This document shows positions 1 through 8,123 of a DNA stretch of 10,366 bases, piece by piece. Positions within the stretch are counted from its first letter, which is position 1. Each line of letters begins with the position of its first letter. Origin of the DNA: Hadesarchaea archaeon DG-33 (GTDB taxonomy: Archaea; Hadarchaeota; Hadarchaeia; Hadarchaeales; Hadarchaeaceae); assembly GCA_001515185.1 (NCBI GenBank), contig LQHI01000073.1, forward strand, positions 1 through 10,366, in the 5' to 3' direction. The translations under genes were made by a program, and so were the position numbers. Below the pieces are notes generated by a model that ran no database searches, was not told where the DNA came from, and saw only the letters and a list, made by a program, of their open reading frames with translations.

Positions 1-827
1 TCCGTGATTTCTTGCCCTCGGTGAGCTGGCAAGCAGTGCATGACGATGGAGTCCGGCTTTGCCCCCTTTAACAGCTGGGCATTGACTTGGTAATCCTTAA
101 ACGCCTTCATCCGTTCTCGGGCCTCTTTCTCCTGCCCCATTGAGACCCACACGTCTGTATAAATTACGTCTGCTCCATCAACGGCTTTTTTTGGGTCTGT
201 CGTGAGCTCGACCTTTGCGCCGCTTTTCTTCGCGTTGGTCCGTGCCTGCTTTACGATATCAGTAGGCGGCTCATAACCATGTGGACAGGCAACTGAGATG
301 TTAGTGCCGACCAGCGTGCACCCCAGTAATAAAGAGTTGCAAACGTTGTTTCCATCGCCAATCCACGCTATTTTAAGCCCATTGAGTTTGACTTTGTGCT
401 CGCGAATTGTGAGCAGGTCACTTAAAGTTTGGCACGGGTGGTGTAAGTTGGTCAGCCCGTTAATTACAGGTACGCTTGAGTAACGCGCGAGTTCGACAAT
501 GATATCGTGTTTAAATAACCTCGCCATCACCACGTCAACCCAGCGTGAAAGGTTGCGAGCCACATCAGGAACGGATTCCCGCTCTCCCAGCTGGATATCA
601 GCGGGCGCCAAGTAGATCGCGTGTCCACCGAGTTGAGTCATCCCGGTTTCGAAGGTCACCCGTGTGCGCAGGGATGGTTTCTCGAATATCATACCAAGCG
701 TCTTACCTTTGAGCAGTTCGTGCGATTCCCTTTGTTGAAGTTTTTCCTTGAGCCTCGCAGCTTCATCCAAAATTGCCTTGATTTCACTCGGACTCAGATC
801 CTGCATGGAGAGGAGGTGTTTAACCAT
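1..827 (-). CDS. argF: Ornithine carbamoyltransferase (partial, C-terminus beyond left edge)
   Basis: This enzyme transfers the carbamoyl group of carbamoyl phosphate to ornithine, giving citrulline in the cytoplasm (arginine step 6). Reading from the ATG at 827 gives 275 codons without a stop to the window edge. The family is usually about 300-310 residues, so some 30 residues are missing. Visible motifs are the carbamoyl-phosphate loop SLRTR (residues 52-56), HPCQ (130-133), the ornithine-binding region DVWVSMG (225-231) and HCLPAHRG (264-271). HCLPAHRG is typical of ornithine rather than aspartate carbamoyltransferases. The N-terminus, MVKHLLSMQDLSPSEI, matches family starts. The ATG shares one base with the argD stop (TGATG), and GAGG lies just upstream inside argD, so the two are probably translationally coupled. 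It is the last gene of the operon visible here; more genes may follow. The family call is very secure. Confidence 0.96.
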   Translation of the reverse strand, partial: MVKHLLSMQDLSPSEIKAILDEAARLKEKLQQRESHELLKGKTLGMIFEKPSLRTRVTFETGMTQLGGHAIYLAPADIQLGERESVPDVARNLSRWVDVVMARLFKHDIIVELARYSSVPVINGLTNLHHPCQTLSDLLTIREHKVKLNGLKIAWIGDGNNVCNSLLLGCTLVGTNISVACPHGYEPPTDIVKQARTNAKKSGAKVELTTDPKKAVDGADVIYTDVWVSMGQEKEARERMKAFKDYQVNAQLLKGAKPDSIVMHCLPAHRGQEIT

Positions 828-2014
828 CACTTCTCAACCTCGACAAATATCGCATCCAACGCCTCTATCAAGCGATCGACATGTTTTCGCTCGACTATCA
901 GTGGCGGGACGAACCTCAAAACTTTATCGGCGGTGCAGTTTATCAGGAAACCACGCTCCCTAGCTTTAACTACTGCAGCGTCGGCAATTTGTTTGGTAGA
1001 GAGTTCCATCGCAAGCATTAGCCCGAGCCCTCGCACCTCTCGCACGCACCCGTGTTTGTTTGCGAGTTCATTCAATCGATTTTTGAAGTATCCGCCAATT
1101 TTCGTGGCTCGCTGAGGTAGCTTCAAATTTTGCATCGTTTTTATTACAGCTTTCGCAGCTGCACAAGCCAAGGGGTTTCCGCCAAAGGTCGAGGCGTGAT
1201 TGCCCGGCGAGAACGATTCCATCACCTCAGCTCTAGCGCCAAGGCAACCGATTGGAAAACCGCCACCGAGCGCCTTCGCCATGGTGAGTTCATCAGGCTC
1301 CACACTCCAGTGCTCGCACGCGAACCATTTGCCCGTGCGCCCCATCCCAGTTTGGACCTCATCGCAGATTAAGAGTACACCATGCTCATCGCATAGCTTT
1401 CGTAGTCCGGGCAGGTAATCTTTGGATGGCACGTTTATGCCACTCTCGCCCTGAATCGCCTCTACGATTACAGCAGCCGTTTGCTCGCCCATCGTTCGCT
1501 CGACGGCAGCAAGGTCGTTGAAGGGCACGAAATCGAAGATTTTTGGGATGAGGGCCCCAAATGGCTCACGATAACTGGATTTCCAAGTCGCGCCAACGCT
1601 AGCTGCCGTCCTGCCGTGAAAAGAGCCCTGCATAGCGATGATACGCTGACGTTTGGCGTGTTTGATCGCGAGCTTGAATGCACCCTCGATAGCTTCTGTG
1701 CCAGAGTTGCAGAAGAAGAACTTGTTGATGCTCTTTGGGACTACGCGTGCGAGCAATGCCGCTAGCTCTGCTTGTTGCTGGATGTAATAAAGATTTGAGG
1801 TGTGCATTAACTTCTTCGCCTGAGCGGAAATCGCCTTGACAAGCGCTGGGTGGCAGTGTCCTAAAGAGCAGACCGCGATGCCCCCCACGAAATCGAGGTA
1901 ACGCTTTCCCTGAATGTCCTCGACGAACATCCCTCGTCCCTTTACAAATGCCAAAGGTTGGCGTCGGTATGTACTCGCAATGTAGCGCCCATCTAGTTCT
2001 TGGATGCGCTGCAT
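827..2014 (-). CDS. argD: Acetylornithine aminotransferase (PLP-dependent, class III)
   Basis: It interconverts N-acetylglutamate semialdehyde and N2-acetylornithine with glutamate as amino donor, using pyridoxal phosphate in the cytoplasm. The 395-residue length is normal for the family. Visible landmarks are the PLP phosphate-binding SGTEA (104-108), HGRT (133-136), the ring-nitrogen Asp in ICDEVQTG (D218), the Schiff-base lysine in MAKALGGGFPIG (K247), and TFGGNPLACAAA (276-287). The ATG at 2014 follows the argB TAA with no gap, and argF begins on the last base of this gene. A strong ribosome-binding site is not evident, so coupling to argB is likely. Enzymes of this group can also serve lysine synthesis (succinyl-DAP or LysW-aminoadipate semialdehyde substrates). 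The operon context makes the arginine role primary, but dual use cannot be excluded. Confidence 0.96.
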   Translation of the reverse strand: MQRIQELDGRYIASTYRRQPLAFVKGRGMFVEDIQGKRYLDFVGGIAVCSLGHCHPALVKAISAQAKKLMHTSNLYYIQQQAELAALLARVVPKSINKFFFCNSGTEAIEGAFKLAIKHAKRQRIIAMQGSFHGRTAASVGATWKSSYREPFGALIPKIFDFVPFNDLAAVERTMGEQTAAVIVEAIQGESGINVPSKDYLPGLRKLCDEHGVLLICDEVQTGMGRTGKWFACEHWSVEPDELTMAKALGGGFPIGCLGARAEVMESFSPGNHASTFGGNPLACAAAKAVIKTMQNLKLPQRATKIGGYFKNRLNELANKHGCVREVRGLGLMLAMELSTKQIADAAVVKARERGFLINCTADKVLRFVPPLIVERKHVDRLIEALDAIFVEVEK

Positions 2015-2905
2015 TTACTTGCTCCGTTCGATCATCGTGCCTATACCGCGCTCGGTCAAAATCTCAAGCAAAAGCACATGGGGAGCGGTGCCGCTGATGA
2101 TGTGAGTGCGCTCGACGCCACTCTGCACGGCCCTCAGGCAGGCCTCAATCTTTGGGATCATGCCCTTCTTAATGACTCCCTCTTGAATGAGCTTCTGTGT
2201 TTCCTCAGCAGTCAGTTGCGAGATGAGTGTTTTTTCATCTTTCGGGTCACGCATTACACCTATAACATCAGTAAGCAGGATGAGTTTTTTCGCGCGCATA
2301 GCGGCTGCGAGTTCGGCAGCTACGACATCGGCATTGATGTTCAGACTGCGTCCTTCTGTATCTATACCTATCGGAGCGATTACAGGGATGTAGCCTGTGC
2401 CCACGAGGTAGTTTATGACGGTTGGGTTTATCTGCTCGACTTCACCGACTAACCCAAGATCTACTTCGACCTCTCGCCCCTTGCTCGTCGTGGTCTTGTA
2501 GAGGAGTTTGTGAGCGCGAATGAAATTTCCGTCCATGCCCGAGATACCCACCGCGCGCCCCCCATGCTTGTTTATCCCCAGCACAATCTCTTTGTTGATT
2601 TTTCCCGCGAGCTGCTCATGCAGGATCTCCATCGTCTTCTCGTCGGTCACGCGGAGCCCTTCGACGAACTTCGGCTTCTTCCCCAGTTTGCGCATCTCCT
2701 CACTTACCTCGGGCCCGCCGCCGTGCACGATTACGATTTTCATGCCAACGTAGCTTAGGAGCACGATATCGCGGAGCATGGCATCGAGCAGTTTCTCTTT
2801 TCCCATCACGCTCCCGCCAAGCTTGATAACTATCGTCTTGCCGTGAAATTCCTGAATGTAGGGCAGGGCCTCGAGCAATATCTTGGCGCGGTCTTGCATT
2901 TTCAC
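2015..2905 (-). CDS. argB: Acetylglutamate kinase, arginine-sensitive type
   Basis: It phosphorylates the gamma-carboxylate of N-acetylglutamate with ATP (arginine step 2; amino-acid kinase fold, cytoplasm). Motifs are the phosphate-binding KLGGS (28-32), the glycine-rich HGGGPEV (61-67), NINADV (189-194), LLTDVIGV (210-217) and the ATP-site KKGMIPK (246-252). Before the first strand there are about 20 residues (RAKILLEALPYIQEFHGK) that look like the N-helix of hexameric, arginine-inhibited kinases such as those of Thermotoga and Pseudomonas. The C-terminal segment, with TH at 267-268, H276 and GIGTM (287-291), also resembles that class, so feedback inhibition is inferred. The start is ambiguous. 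The full frame begins with GTG at 2905, but an ATG two codons later (2899) has GGTGA immediately upstream. A 46-bp gap separates it from argJ, and argD follows directly. Confidence 0.96.
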   Translation of the reverse strand: MKMQDRAKILLEALPYIQEFHGKTIVIKLGGSVMGKEKLLDAMLRDIVLLSYVGMKIVIVHGGGPEVSEEMRKLGKKPKFVEGLRVTDEKTMEILHEQLAGKINKEIVLGINKHGGRAVGISGMDGNFIRAHKLLYKTTTSKGREVEVDLGLVGEVEQINPTVINYLVGTGYIPVIAPIGIDTEGRSLNINADVVAAELAAAMRAKKLILLTDVIGVMRDPKDEKTLISQLTAEETQKLIQEGVIKKGMIPKIEACLRAVQSGVERTHIISGTAPHVLLLEILTERGIGTMIERSK

Positions 2906-2951
2906 CCTAAGTTGATTTCATTAAATTACATGTTCTTAAAGATAATCCAAA

Positions 2952-4184
2952 CTAGGTCGTGTATTTTGAGTTGATGCGTACATAGTCATAAGTTAAATCG
3001 CATCCCCAAGCGGTAGCGCAGGCTTTTCCCGCGGCGAGGTCAGCATGGATTTCGATTTCCTTGCTGCGCATGATGTCACGCGCCCGCTTGAACGCCCGCT
3101 TTGCTTTAGGTTTGCCGCGCACGACTAAGTCAACGCGGCCCCGATCGCTGACTAGCTCCAAACTCAATTTTGACGGGTCAAACGACGCTCCCGAATAGCC
3201 AAGGGCAGCGATTATACGGCCGTAGTTAGGGTCGCGTCCGAAGATAGCAGCCTTGATTAAATTTGACCCCGCAATCGCAAGGGCGGCGCGGCGGGCATCC
3301 TTCCGGTTACGGGCGTTTTTAATTTGGACCTCGATTAGATGCGATGCGCCCTCCGCATCTTTGGCGATCATCCACGCAAGTTCAGTAAGCACATAATCGA
3401 GCCCGGCCTGAAACTGTTTATCTTGGTTCTTGAGAGTGATCGGGCGATTTTTTGCGCGTCCGTTCGCGAGTGCGAGCACCATATCACTGGTGCTTGTTTC
3501 GTTGTCGATATTGATCATGTTGAAGCTTTGATCGGTCGAGTTTTGAAGTGCTGCCTTGAGCGCTGCAGAGCTCACCACGGCGTCGGTGACGATGAATGCG
3601 AGCATGGTTGCGGTTTGTAGATTTGGGCGAATCATGCCAGCGCCTTTTGTCATGCCAGAGATAGTTACAGGCGTTCCATCCTCGAGGTCGACCCGGATGG
3701 CGATTTCCTTGGGCTTGGTGTCGGTTGTCATGATTGCCTTAGCTGCGCTCAGGCTTGCCTCGCGCGAATTCGAGAGTTCCTCGGCGGCCGCACGGATTCC
3801 AGTCTCGATTCTCCGCATGGGCAAGCGTAAGCCTATTAGGCCCGTCGATGCAACAGCGACATCTCCAGTACGGAGTTTCAACAGGCGCGCCACGAGGCGA
3901 GTCATCTGACGCGCGTCTCGCAGCCCCCGCTTGCCTGTGTAAGCGTTCGCGCTCCCCGAGTTCACGATTATCGCTCCAAGCTCGCCGTTCTTCACGTGTT
4001 TCATTGTCACGAGCACCGGGGCGCCCTTAACCAGATTTGTGGTAAATACCCCCGCGGCTGCAACTGGTCCATCTTCACTTGAGATTAACATCATGTCAAG
4101 TCCGCGGCGCTTGATTCCCGCTCGTACACCAGCCGCAAGGAATCCAGGGACTGTTGTCACACCGCCCTCGAGCACCGTGATCAT
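2952..4184 (-). CDS. argJ: Glutamate N-acetyltransferase / ornithine acetyltransferase
   Basis: It transfers acetyl from N-acetylornithine to glutamate, releasing ornithine and regenerating acetylglutamate; some members also use acetyl-CoA. The 410-residue protein carries the self-cleavage region TKGAGMIRPNLQTATMLAF (179-197). T193 of ATML would become the N-terminal nucleophile of the beta chain after autoproteolysis between residues 192 and 193. The oxyanion-hole motif STGLIG lies at 113-118, and NSGSANA (75-81) is also family-typical. Its presence shows that the pathway uses acetylated intermediates and recycles them, rather than the LysW-carrier route known from some archaea. The ATG at 4184 has GGTG about 10 bases upstream. 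It lies 77 bp after argC and 46 bp before argB, the two widest gaps in the operon. Whether it is mono- or bifunctional cannot be told from sequence alone. Confidence 0.96.
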   Translation of the reverse strand: MITVLEGGVTTVPGFLAAGVRAGIKRRGLDMMLISSEDGPVAAAGVFTTNLVKGAPVLVTMKHVKNGELGAIIVNSGSANAYTGKRGLRDARQMTRLVARLLKLRTGDVAVASTGLIGLRLPMRRIETGIRAAAEELSNSREASLSAAKAIMTTDTKPKEIAIRVDLEDGTPVTISGMTKGAGMIRPNLQTATMLAFIVTDAVVSSAALKAALQNSTDQSFNMINIDNETSTSDMVLALANGRAKNRPITLKNQDKQFQAGLDYVLTELAWMIAKDAEGASHLIEVQIKNARNRKDARRAALAIAGSNLIKAAIFGRDPNYGRIIAALGYSGASFDPSKLSLELVSDRGRVDLVVRGKPKAKRAFKRARDIMRSKEIEIHADLAAGKACATAWGCDLTYDYVRINSKYTT

Positions 4185-4261
4185 GCGAACACCAATAAAA
4201 GGGGTACGAGGACGACTTTAATCTTTTCGCGCAGGGTTTCCTAGCTTCGACCATAAAGCTG
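4185..4261 (-). promoter_or_regulatory. argC-argJ intergenic gap, possible weak internal promoter
   Basis: The 77-bp spacer is the longest inside the operon. Reading on the minus strand, GCGAAAAGATTAAAGTC (about 4230-4214) resembles a BRE (CGAAA) followed by a weak box A (ATTAAAG). It is placed about 35-40 bases before the argJ ATG, which would leave a short leader. A small inverted repeat, AGCTT...AAGCT, lies near 4243-4260 just after the argC stop. Both signals are weak and could be chance. The spacer may simply be a ribosome-binding region. Confidence 0.25.
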
Positions 4262-5290
4262 TCATGGCCGTAACGCTGGGACCTCTAATCCCTTTGTTTC
4301 ATCAAATCCGAACATCAAATTCATGTTTTGAATAGCCTGCCCCGAGGCGCCCTTGACGAGATTGTCGATGGCCGAAACCACGACAAGTCGATTGCCCGCC
4401 GCGTCAAGTTCAAATCCAATGTCGCAGTAGTTTGATCCAACCACGAAGTTCACCTGCGGTAGTTCCTCAAGTACCCGCACGAAGGGCTCGCGAGCGTAGA
4501 ACTTTCGGTAGAGTTCGAGTAATGATTTTTTACTAGTCGACTTTTGCAGGAAGACATGTGATGTCGAGAGGATTCCTCGTACGATTGAGATGAGATGGGG
4601 TGTGAAGTGGGCTTCGACCTTTCCTCCAGCTAGCTTGCTCAACTCTTGGTCGATTTCAGGGGCGTGGCGGTGGGTGGTCGCGGCGTAAGCTCGAATGTTT
4701 GCGCATACGAGGGGGTGGTGGGTCACTTCGCTAGGTGTGGCCCCCGCACCGGAGGTTCCAGTCTTAGCGTCGATGACGATGTGGTCGAGGTCGATCAGGC
4801 GTTGTTTGACTAGCGGTGCCAAGCTCAGAATTGCGGCTGTCGGATAGCACCCCGGGGTTGCGACGAGGCGTGCACGCTTGATCTTCGCGCGGTGGAGTTC
4901 AGGTGTCCCATAAACACCTTTGACCATTGGACTCTCGTGCTTGGTGTAGAATCGCTCATACACCTTAACGTCATCGAATCGGTAGTCCGCGCTGAGGTCT
5001 ATTATTTTCGCTTTCTCCTTGAGCAACTTTGGCACAAATTTCATTGCGACACGGTGAGGTGTAGCTACGAAGACTACATCGGTCTGCTTTCCGATTTTCA
5101 CGTAGTCGGGTTTCACGATTTTCAGATTAACTATTTCACGAAGGTTTGGATGAACCTCGCCCACAAGTTTCCCGACATTGTGGATGTCGTAGGCTCCAAT
5201 GAGCTTTACCTCGGGGTGGCCAGCGAGCAACCTGAAGAGCTCCACGCCCGTGTAGCCCGATGCCCCGACTACCGCAGCCGTGATCGTCAT
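4262..5290 (-). CDS. argC: N-acetyl-gamma-glutamyl-phosphate reductase
   Basis: It reduces acetylglutamyl phosphate to the semialdehyde with NADPH, through a thioester on the catalytic cysteine (arginine step 3). At 342 residues it is normal for the family. The Rossmann nucleotide-binding start AVVGASGYTGVEL is at 6-18, the catalytic cysteine is C148 in VATPGCYPTAA, the GTSGAGA loop is near 178, and the catalytic-histidine segment HRHAPEI follows near residue 207. TPHRVAM (77-83) has Arg where many family members have Gly (PHG), a minor variation. The ATG at 5290 overlaps the argH stop as ATGA, so the two are translationally coupled. The family also contains LysY-type reductases acting on LysW-bound substrates. 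No LysW or LysX gene is visible and argJ is present, so the acetylated substrate is favoured. Confidence 0.95.
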   Translation of the reverse strand: MTITAAVVGASGYTGVELFRLLAGHPEVKLIGAYDIHNVGKLVGEVHPNLREIVNLKIVKPDYVKIGKQTDVVFVATPHRVAMKFVPKLLKEKAKIIDLSADYRFDDVKVYERFYTKHESPMVKGVYGTPELHRAKIKRARLVATPGCYPTAAILSLAPLVKQRLIDLDHIVIDAKTGTSGAGATPSEVTHHPLVCANIRAYAATTHRHAPEIDQELSKLAGGKVEAHFTPHLISIVRGILSTSHVFLQKSTSKKSLLELYRKFYAREPFVRVLEELPQVNFVVGSNYCDIGFELDAAGNRLVVVSAIDNLVKGASGQAIQNMNLMFGFDETKGLEVPALRP

Positions 5291-6777
5291 CGCGAACGCC
5301 TCTTAGCCTCCTTCAATAACTTTATTTCTGCTTTTGTAATTGCTCGCCTTCGCGCGCGCGTAATCTTCGCGCAGTGTTTCGCTTCTCGCTTCAATAATTT
5401 AAGTTGATTTTTAACAGCTTTTGGCGCGGGGCCACCGGGCAACTCCCGGGCAGTGATGCATTTGCCGAGGTCGAGAGCTTCCTTCAGCTCCTCGGGTTTT
5501 AGCTGAACCTCCTTGTCGAGAACTTCCTTCGACGCTATTCGTAGGTCCTCGATGTTCAGCTCTTCTGGAGCTCGGACCTCCTTGGTTGCGCGGGCAATCA
5601 TCCTTCCAACGATAGCGTGGGCATCCCTGAAGGCCAACCCAGTCTTCCACACGAGCACGTCGGCGAGCTCGGTTGCGGCCGCGAATCCCCCTTCGGCCCG
5701 CTTGCGCATGAGTTCCCGATTCGGCTCAACCGCGCTGATCAGTTTTGCCATCACTTCTGCACCACCCCTCACCTCGTCGACGGAGTTCCACAGCGAGGGG
5801 GTCAGATCCTGAAGGTCGAGGTTGTAAGATTGGGGGAGGGCCTTCATCACCGCGAGGGCTCCTGAGAGGTTTCCAAAGACACGCCCAGCCTTCGCGCGCG
5901 CGAGTTCGGCCACGACTGGGTTCTTCTTCTGAGGCATGACGCTGCTTGTCGCCGCGAATTCCTCGGGCAATTCGATGAGGTTGAACTCCGCTGAACTCCA
6001 GAGCACGAGTTCCTCGGCCAGCCTGCTGAGGTTAGCCATTGCGATTGCTAGGGCACTCATGGCCTGCAGGGCGAAATCGCGTGAGCTGACGGCGTCCATG
6101 GTGTTCTCTTCGATGCGCTTAAAACCCAACATGTGTGCCACTCGCACGCGATCGATAGGGAAGCTCGTCCCCGCGAGTGCACAGGCACCCATCGGGCATG
6201 AGTTCGTGACATCGTAGGTCTGTTCGATGCGCTCGACATCACGAAGGAAGGCGAAAGCATAGGCGGCGAGGTGGTGCGCGAAGGTGGTGGGTTGAGCCAC
6301 TTGGAGGTGGGTGTAGCCGGGCATTATCGTATCGATATTTTTTTCGGCGAGTGCAACCAAGGTACTCACTAGTTCGAGCAGCCTCTCCTCAACATCGAGC
6401 AGGTTTTTGCGCAGAGTCAAACGGATTGCCGTGGCGACTTGATCGTTGCGGCTCTTCGCAGTGTTGAGCTTGCCTCCAACTTCTTCGCTCGTTTCCTTGG
6501 TCACGAAATCTTCAACTGCCATGTGGATGTCCTCGAGCTCTGGACGAAGATCCAACCCACTAACGCCGTGCTCGTGGAGCTTGTAGAGCGTTCGGAGGAT
6601 GGCGGCCGCGTCTGCGCCGTCGATAATCCTACGCTCAGCGAGCATGATTGTGTGAGCTAGGTTGATTTGCACGACCGAGTAGAAAATCCGAGCATCAGCT
6701 TCCATCGAGGAGATGTACTCGCTAGCCAGAGGGTCCATTGCTCGCTCAAAGCGTCCCCGACGAATCACCTTAATCAC
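5287..6777 (-). CDS. argH: Argininosuccinate lyase
   Basis: It splits argininosuccinate into arginine and fumarate, the last step. It belongs to the fumarase/aspartase superfamily, which forms homotetramers. The flexible signature loop TSSVMPQKKNP (277-287) holds the catalytic serine pair. SRNDQV (109-114) and GYTHLQVAQP (154-163, with the conserved His157) are also present. The longest frame starts at GTG 6777, overlapping argG by 8 bases. A second in-frame GTG at 6768 lies one base after the argG TAA, has GGTGAT four bases upstream, and gives the family-like start MIRRGRFERAM. I consider it the better start. The protein is rather long (496 or 493 residues) because of a lysine/arginine-rich C-terminal extension from about residue 455. 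It overlaps argC by 4 bases (ATGA). Confidence 0.96.
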   Translation of the reverse strand: MIKVIRRGRFERAMDPLASEYISSMEADARIFYSVVQINLAHTIMLAERRIIDGADAAAILRTLYKLHEHGVSGLDLRPELEDIHMAVEDFVTKETSEEVGGKLNTAKSRNDQVATAIRLTLRKNLLDVEERLLELVSTLVALAEKNIDTIMPGYTHLQVAQPTTFAHHLAAYAFAFLRDVERIEQTYDVTNSCPMGACALAGTSFPIDRVRVAHMLGFKRIEENTMDAVSSRDFALQAMSALAIAMANLSRLAEELVLWSSAEFNLIELPEEFAATSSVMPQKKNPVVAELARAKAGRVFGNLSGALAVMKALPQSYNLDLQDLTPSLWNSVDEVRGGAEVMAKLISAVEPNRELMRKRAEGGFAAATELADVLVWKTGLAFRDAHAIVGRMIARATKEVRAPEELNIEDLRIASKEVLDKEVQLKPEELKEALDLGKCITARELPGGPAPKAVKNQLKLLKREAKHCAKITRARRRAITKAEIKLLKEAKRRSR

Positions 6778-7951
6778 CCTTCCGCTTGCGTAGGATCTTG
6801 CTTTGAAGTGCGTGGAATTTTATGACTCCGATAGCATCGCGCTGGTCGAAGCCGTAGCGCTCAAATGAAACAAGCCCTTTGTCGTAGAGGGAGTAAGGTG
6901 AGCTGCGGGCCACCACGCGTGAGTTGCCGTGGTTGAGTTCAACCTTTACCTTGCCCGTAACTCTTTTTTGCGTGTTATCGATGAAAGCATCCAAGTCCTC
7001 GCGTAGCGAGTCGAACCATAACCCGCTGTACGCTAGGTCCGCCCAAGTTTGGTCGACTACCTGCTTGAATGCCAGCTCCTGTTTCGTCAGCACGAGTTGC
7101 TCAAGCGCTCGATGGGCTTGGATTAGGACAGTCGCCGCCGGTGCTTCATAGTTCTCCCGCGCCTTCAGCCCAAGGATTCGATCTTCGATGAGTTCGATCC
7201 TACCGACGCCGTACTCGCCAGCTATCTTGTTTAGTTTGGTGATGAGTTGGAGACCGTCCATGCGCTTTTTATCGATAGCAATCGGCACACCTCTCTTGAA
7301 CTCGATTTCAACGATGCGTGGTTTCGGGGGAGCTTTCTCGGGGGATCGGGTCCACACGTAAATCTCTTCAGGTGGGGCGCGTGCGGGGTCTTCGAGCGCA
7401 CCTCCCTCAATGGAGCGTCCCAAGAGGTTTTCGTCAATGCTGTAGGACTTACCTACTTTGGGGAGGGGGATGTTCTGCTTCTGCGCATACTTGAGCTCCC
7501 ACTTCCGGTCAAGGTTAAGTTCTCGAATTGGTGCAATGATTTTGAGTTCGGGAGCCTTGATTGCAATGGTTGTATCGAAGCGAAACTGGTCGTTTCCTTT
7601 ACCTGTGCAACCGTGTGCCACGGCATCGACCTTTTCTTTACGCGCGACTTCAACGAGTTTGCTCGCGATGGGATAACGGGCGAGTGCTGTCGAGAGGGGA
7701 TAGCCTTCATACATCCCATTCGCCTTGATGCTGCGGAAAATGTACTCTTCGACGAATTCTTTGCGCGCGTCGACGTGAACGTGCTTGATAGCACCTAGCT
7801 GCGTTGCCTTCACTGCCATCTCCTTTAGCTCTTTGGGATCCTGACCGACATCAACGGAAACTGTGATGACATCGGCCTTGTATTTATCCTGAAGTAAACG
7901 GACCGCGACACTAGTGTCCAGTCCTCCACTGTAAGCGAGTGCGACTTTCAT
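6770..7951 (-). CDS. argG: Argininosuccinate synthase
   Basis: It condenses citrulline and aspartate, with ATP going to AMP and PPi, to give argininosuccinate. It has an N-type ATP pyrophosphatase fold and is tetrameric. The PP-loop AYSGGLDTS is at 6-14, the conserved AHGCTGKGNDQ at 112-122, and SIDENLLGRSIEGG at 171-184. The length of 393 residues is typical of the class shared by archaea and many bacteria. The ATG at 7951 has GGTG about 7 bases upstream, and a box A element lies about 35 bases before the start codon. It is the first gene of the operon, so all seven arginine genes may depend on its promoter. The argH start overlaps or abuts its stop. Confidence 0.97.
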   Translation of the reverse strand: MKVALAYSGGLDTSVAVRLLQDKYKADVITVSVDVGQDPKELKEMAVKATQLGAIKHVHVDARKEFVEEYIFRSIKANGMYEGYPLSTALARYPIASKLVEVARKEKVDAVAHGCTGKGNDQFRFDTTIAIKAPELKIIAPIRELNLDRKWELKYAQKQNIPLPKVGKSYSIDENLLGRSIEGGALEDPARAPPEEIYVWTRSPEKAPPKPRIVEIEFKRGVPIAIDKKRMDGLQLITKLNKIAGEYGVGRIELIEDRILGLKARENYEAPAATVLIQAHRALEQLVLTKQELAFKQVVDQTWADLAYSGLWFDSLREDLDAFIDNTQKRVTGKVKVELNHGNSRVVARSSPYSLYDKGLVSFERYGFDQRDAIGVIKFHALQSKILRKRKGD

Positions 7952-7977
7952 TTCCGCACCACTTGTTGTTTACGAAG

Positions 7978-7998
7978 TCGACATAAAAGGTTTGAGGT
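7978..7998 (-). promoter_or_regulatory. Promoter of the arginine operon (box A with BRE)
   Basis: On the minus strand the sequence CTCAAACCTTTTATGTCGAC contains a BRE-like AAACC followed by box A TTTTATGT (7988-7981). Transcription starting about 25 bases downstream would begin near 7960, leaving a leader of roughly 10 bases before the argG ATG with GGTG in it. The element AAACCTTTTA recurs inverted in front of the divergent gene. Another AT-rich tract, CATATATT at 8030-8037, could serve either direction as an alternative box A. Confidence 0.55.
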
Positions 7999-8049
7999 AT
8001 TTTGGGCCGAATGCGGGGAGGGCAACGTACATATATTGGGCTCCGTCTC

Positions 8050-8065
8050 CGAAAACCTTTTAGCG
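8050..8065 (+). promoter_or_regulatory. Promoter of the MoaD-like gene (BRE and box A)
   Basis: CGAAAACCTTTTAGCG fits an archaeal BRE (CGAAAA) directly followed by a box A-like CCTTTTAG. A start about 25 bases downstream, near 8085, would leave a leader of about 38 bases. GAGGA (8111-8115) is placed 8 bases before the ATG at 8124 as the ribosome-binding site. This is inferred from motif and spacing only. Confidence 0.5.
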
Positions 8066-8123
8066 TTCGCCCTCCATCGCTACAGTTGAGCCTTGAGGCG
8101 TGGAAATAGCGAGGATTGTATAG

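Noticed and set aside
2000..2452. 150-codon plus-strand frame opposite argB
   Set aside because: It is antisense to well-supported argB motifs, and the protein has no recognisable feature.
7247..7798. 183-codon plus-strand frame opposite argG
   Set aside because: It is antisense to the conserved synthase and mirrors its codon bias. No family resemblance or promoter is seen.
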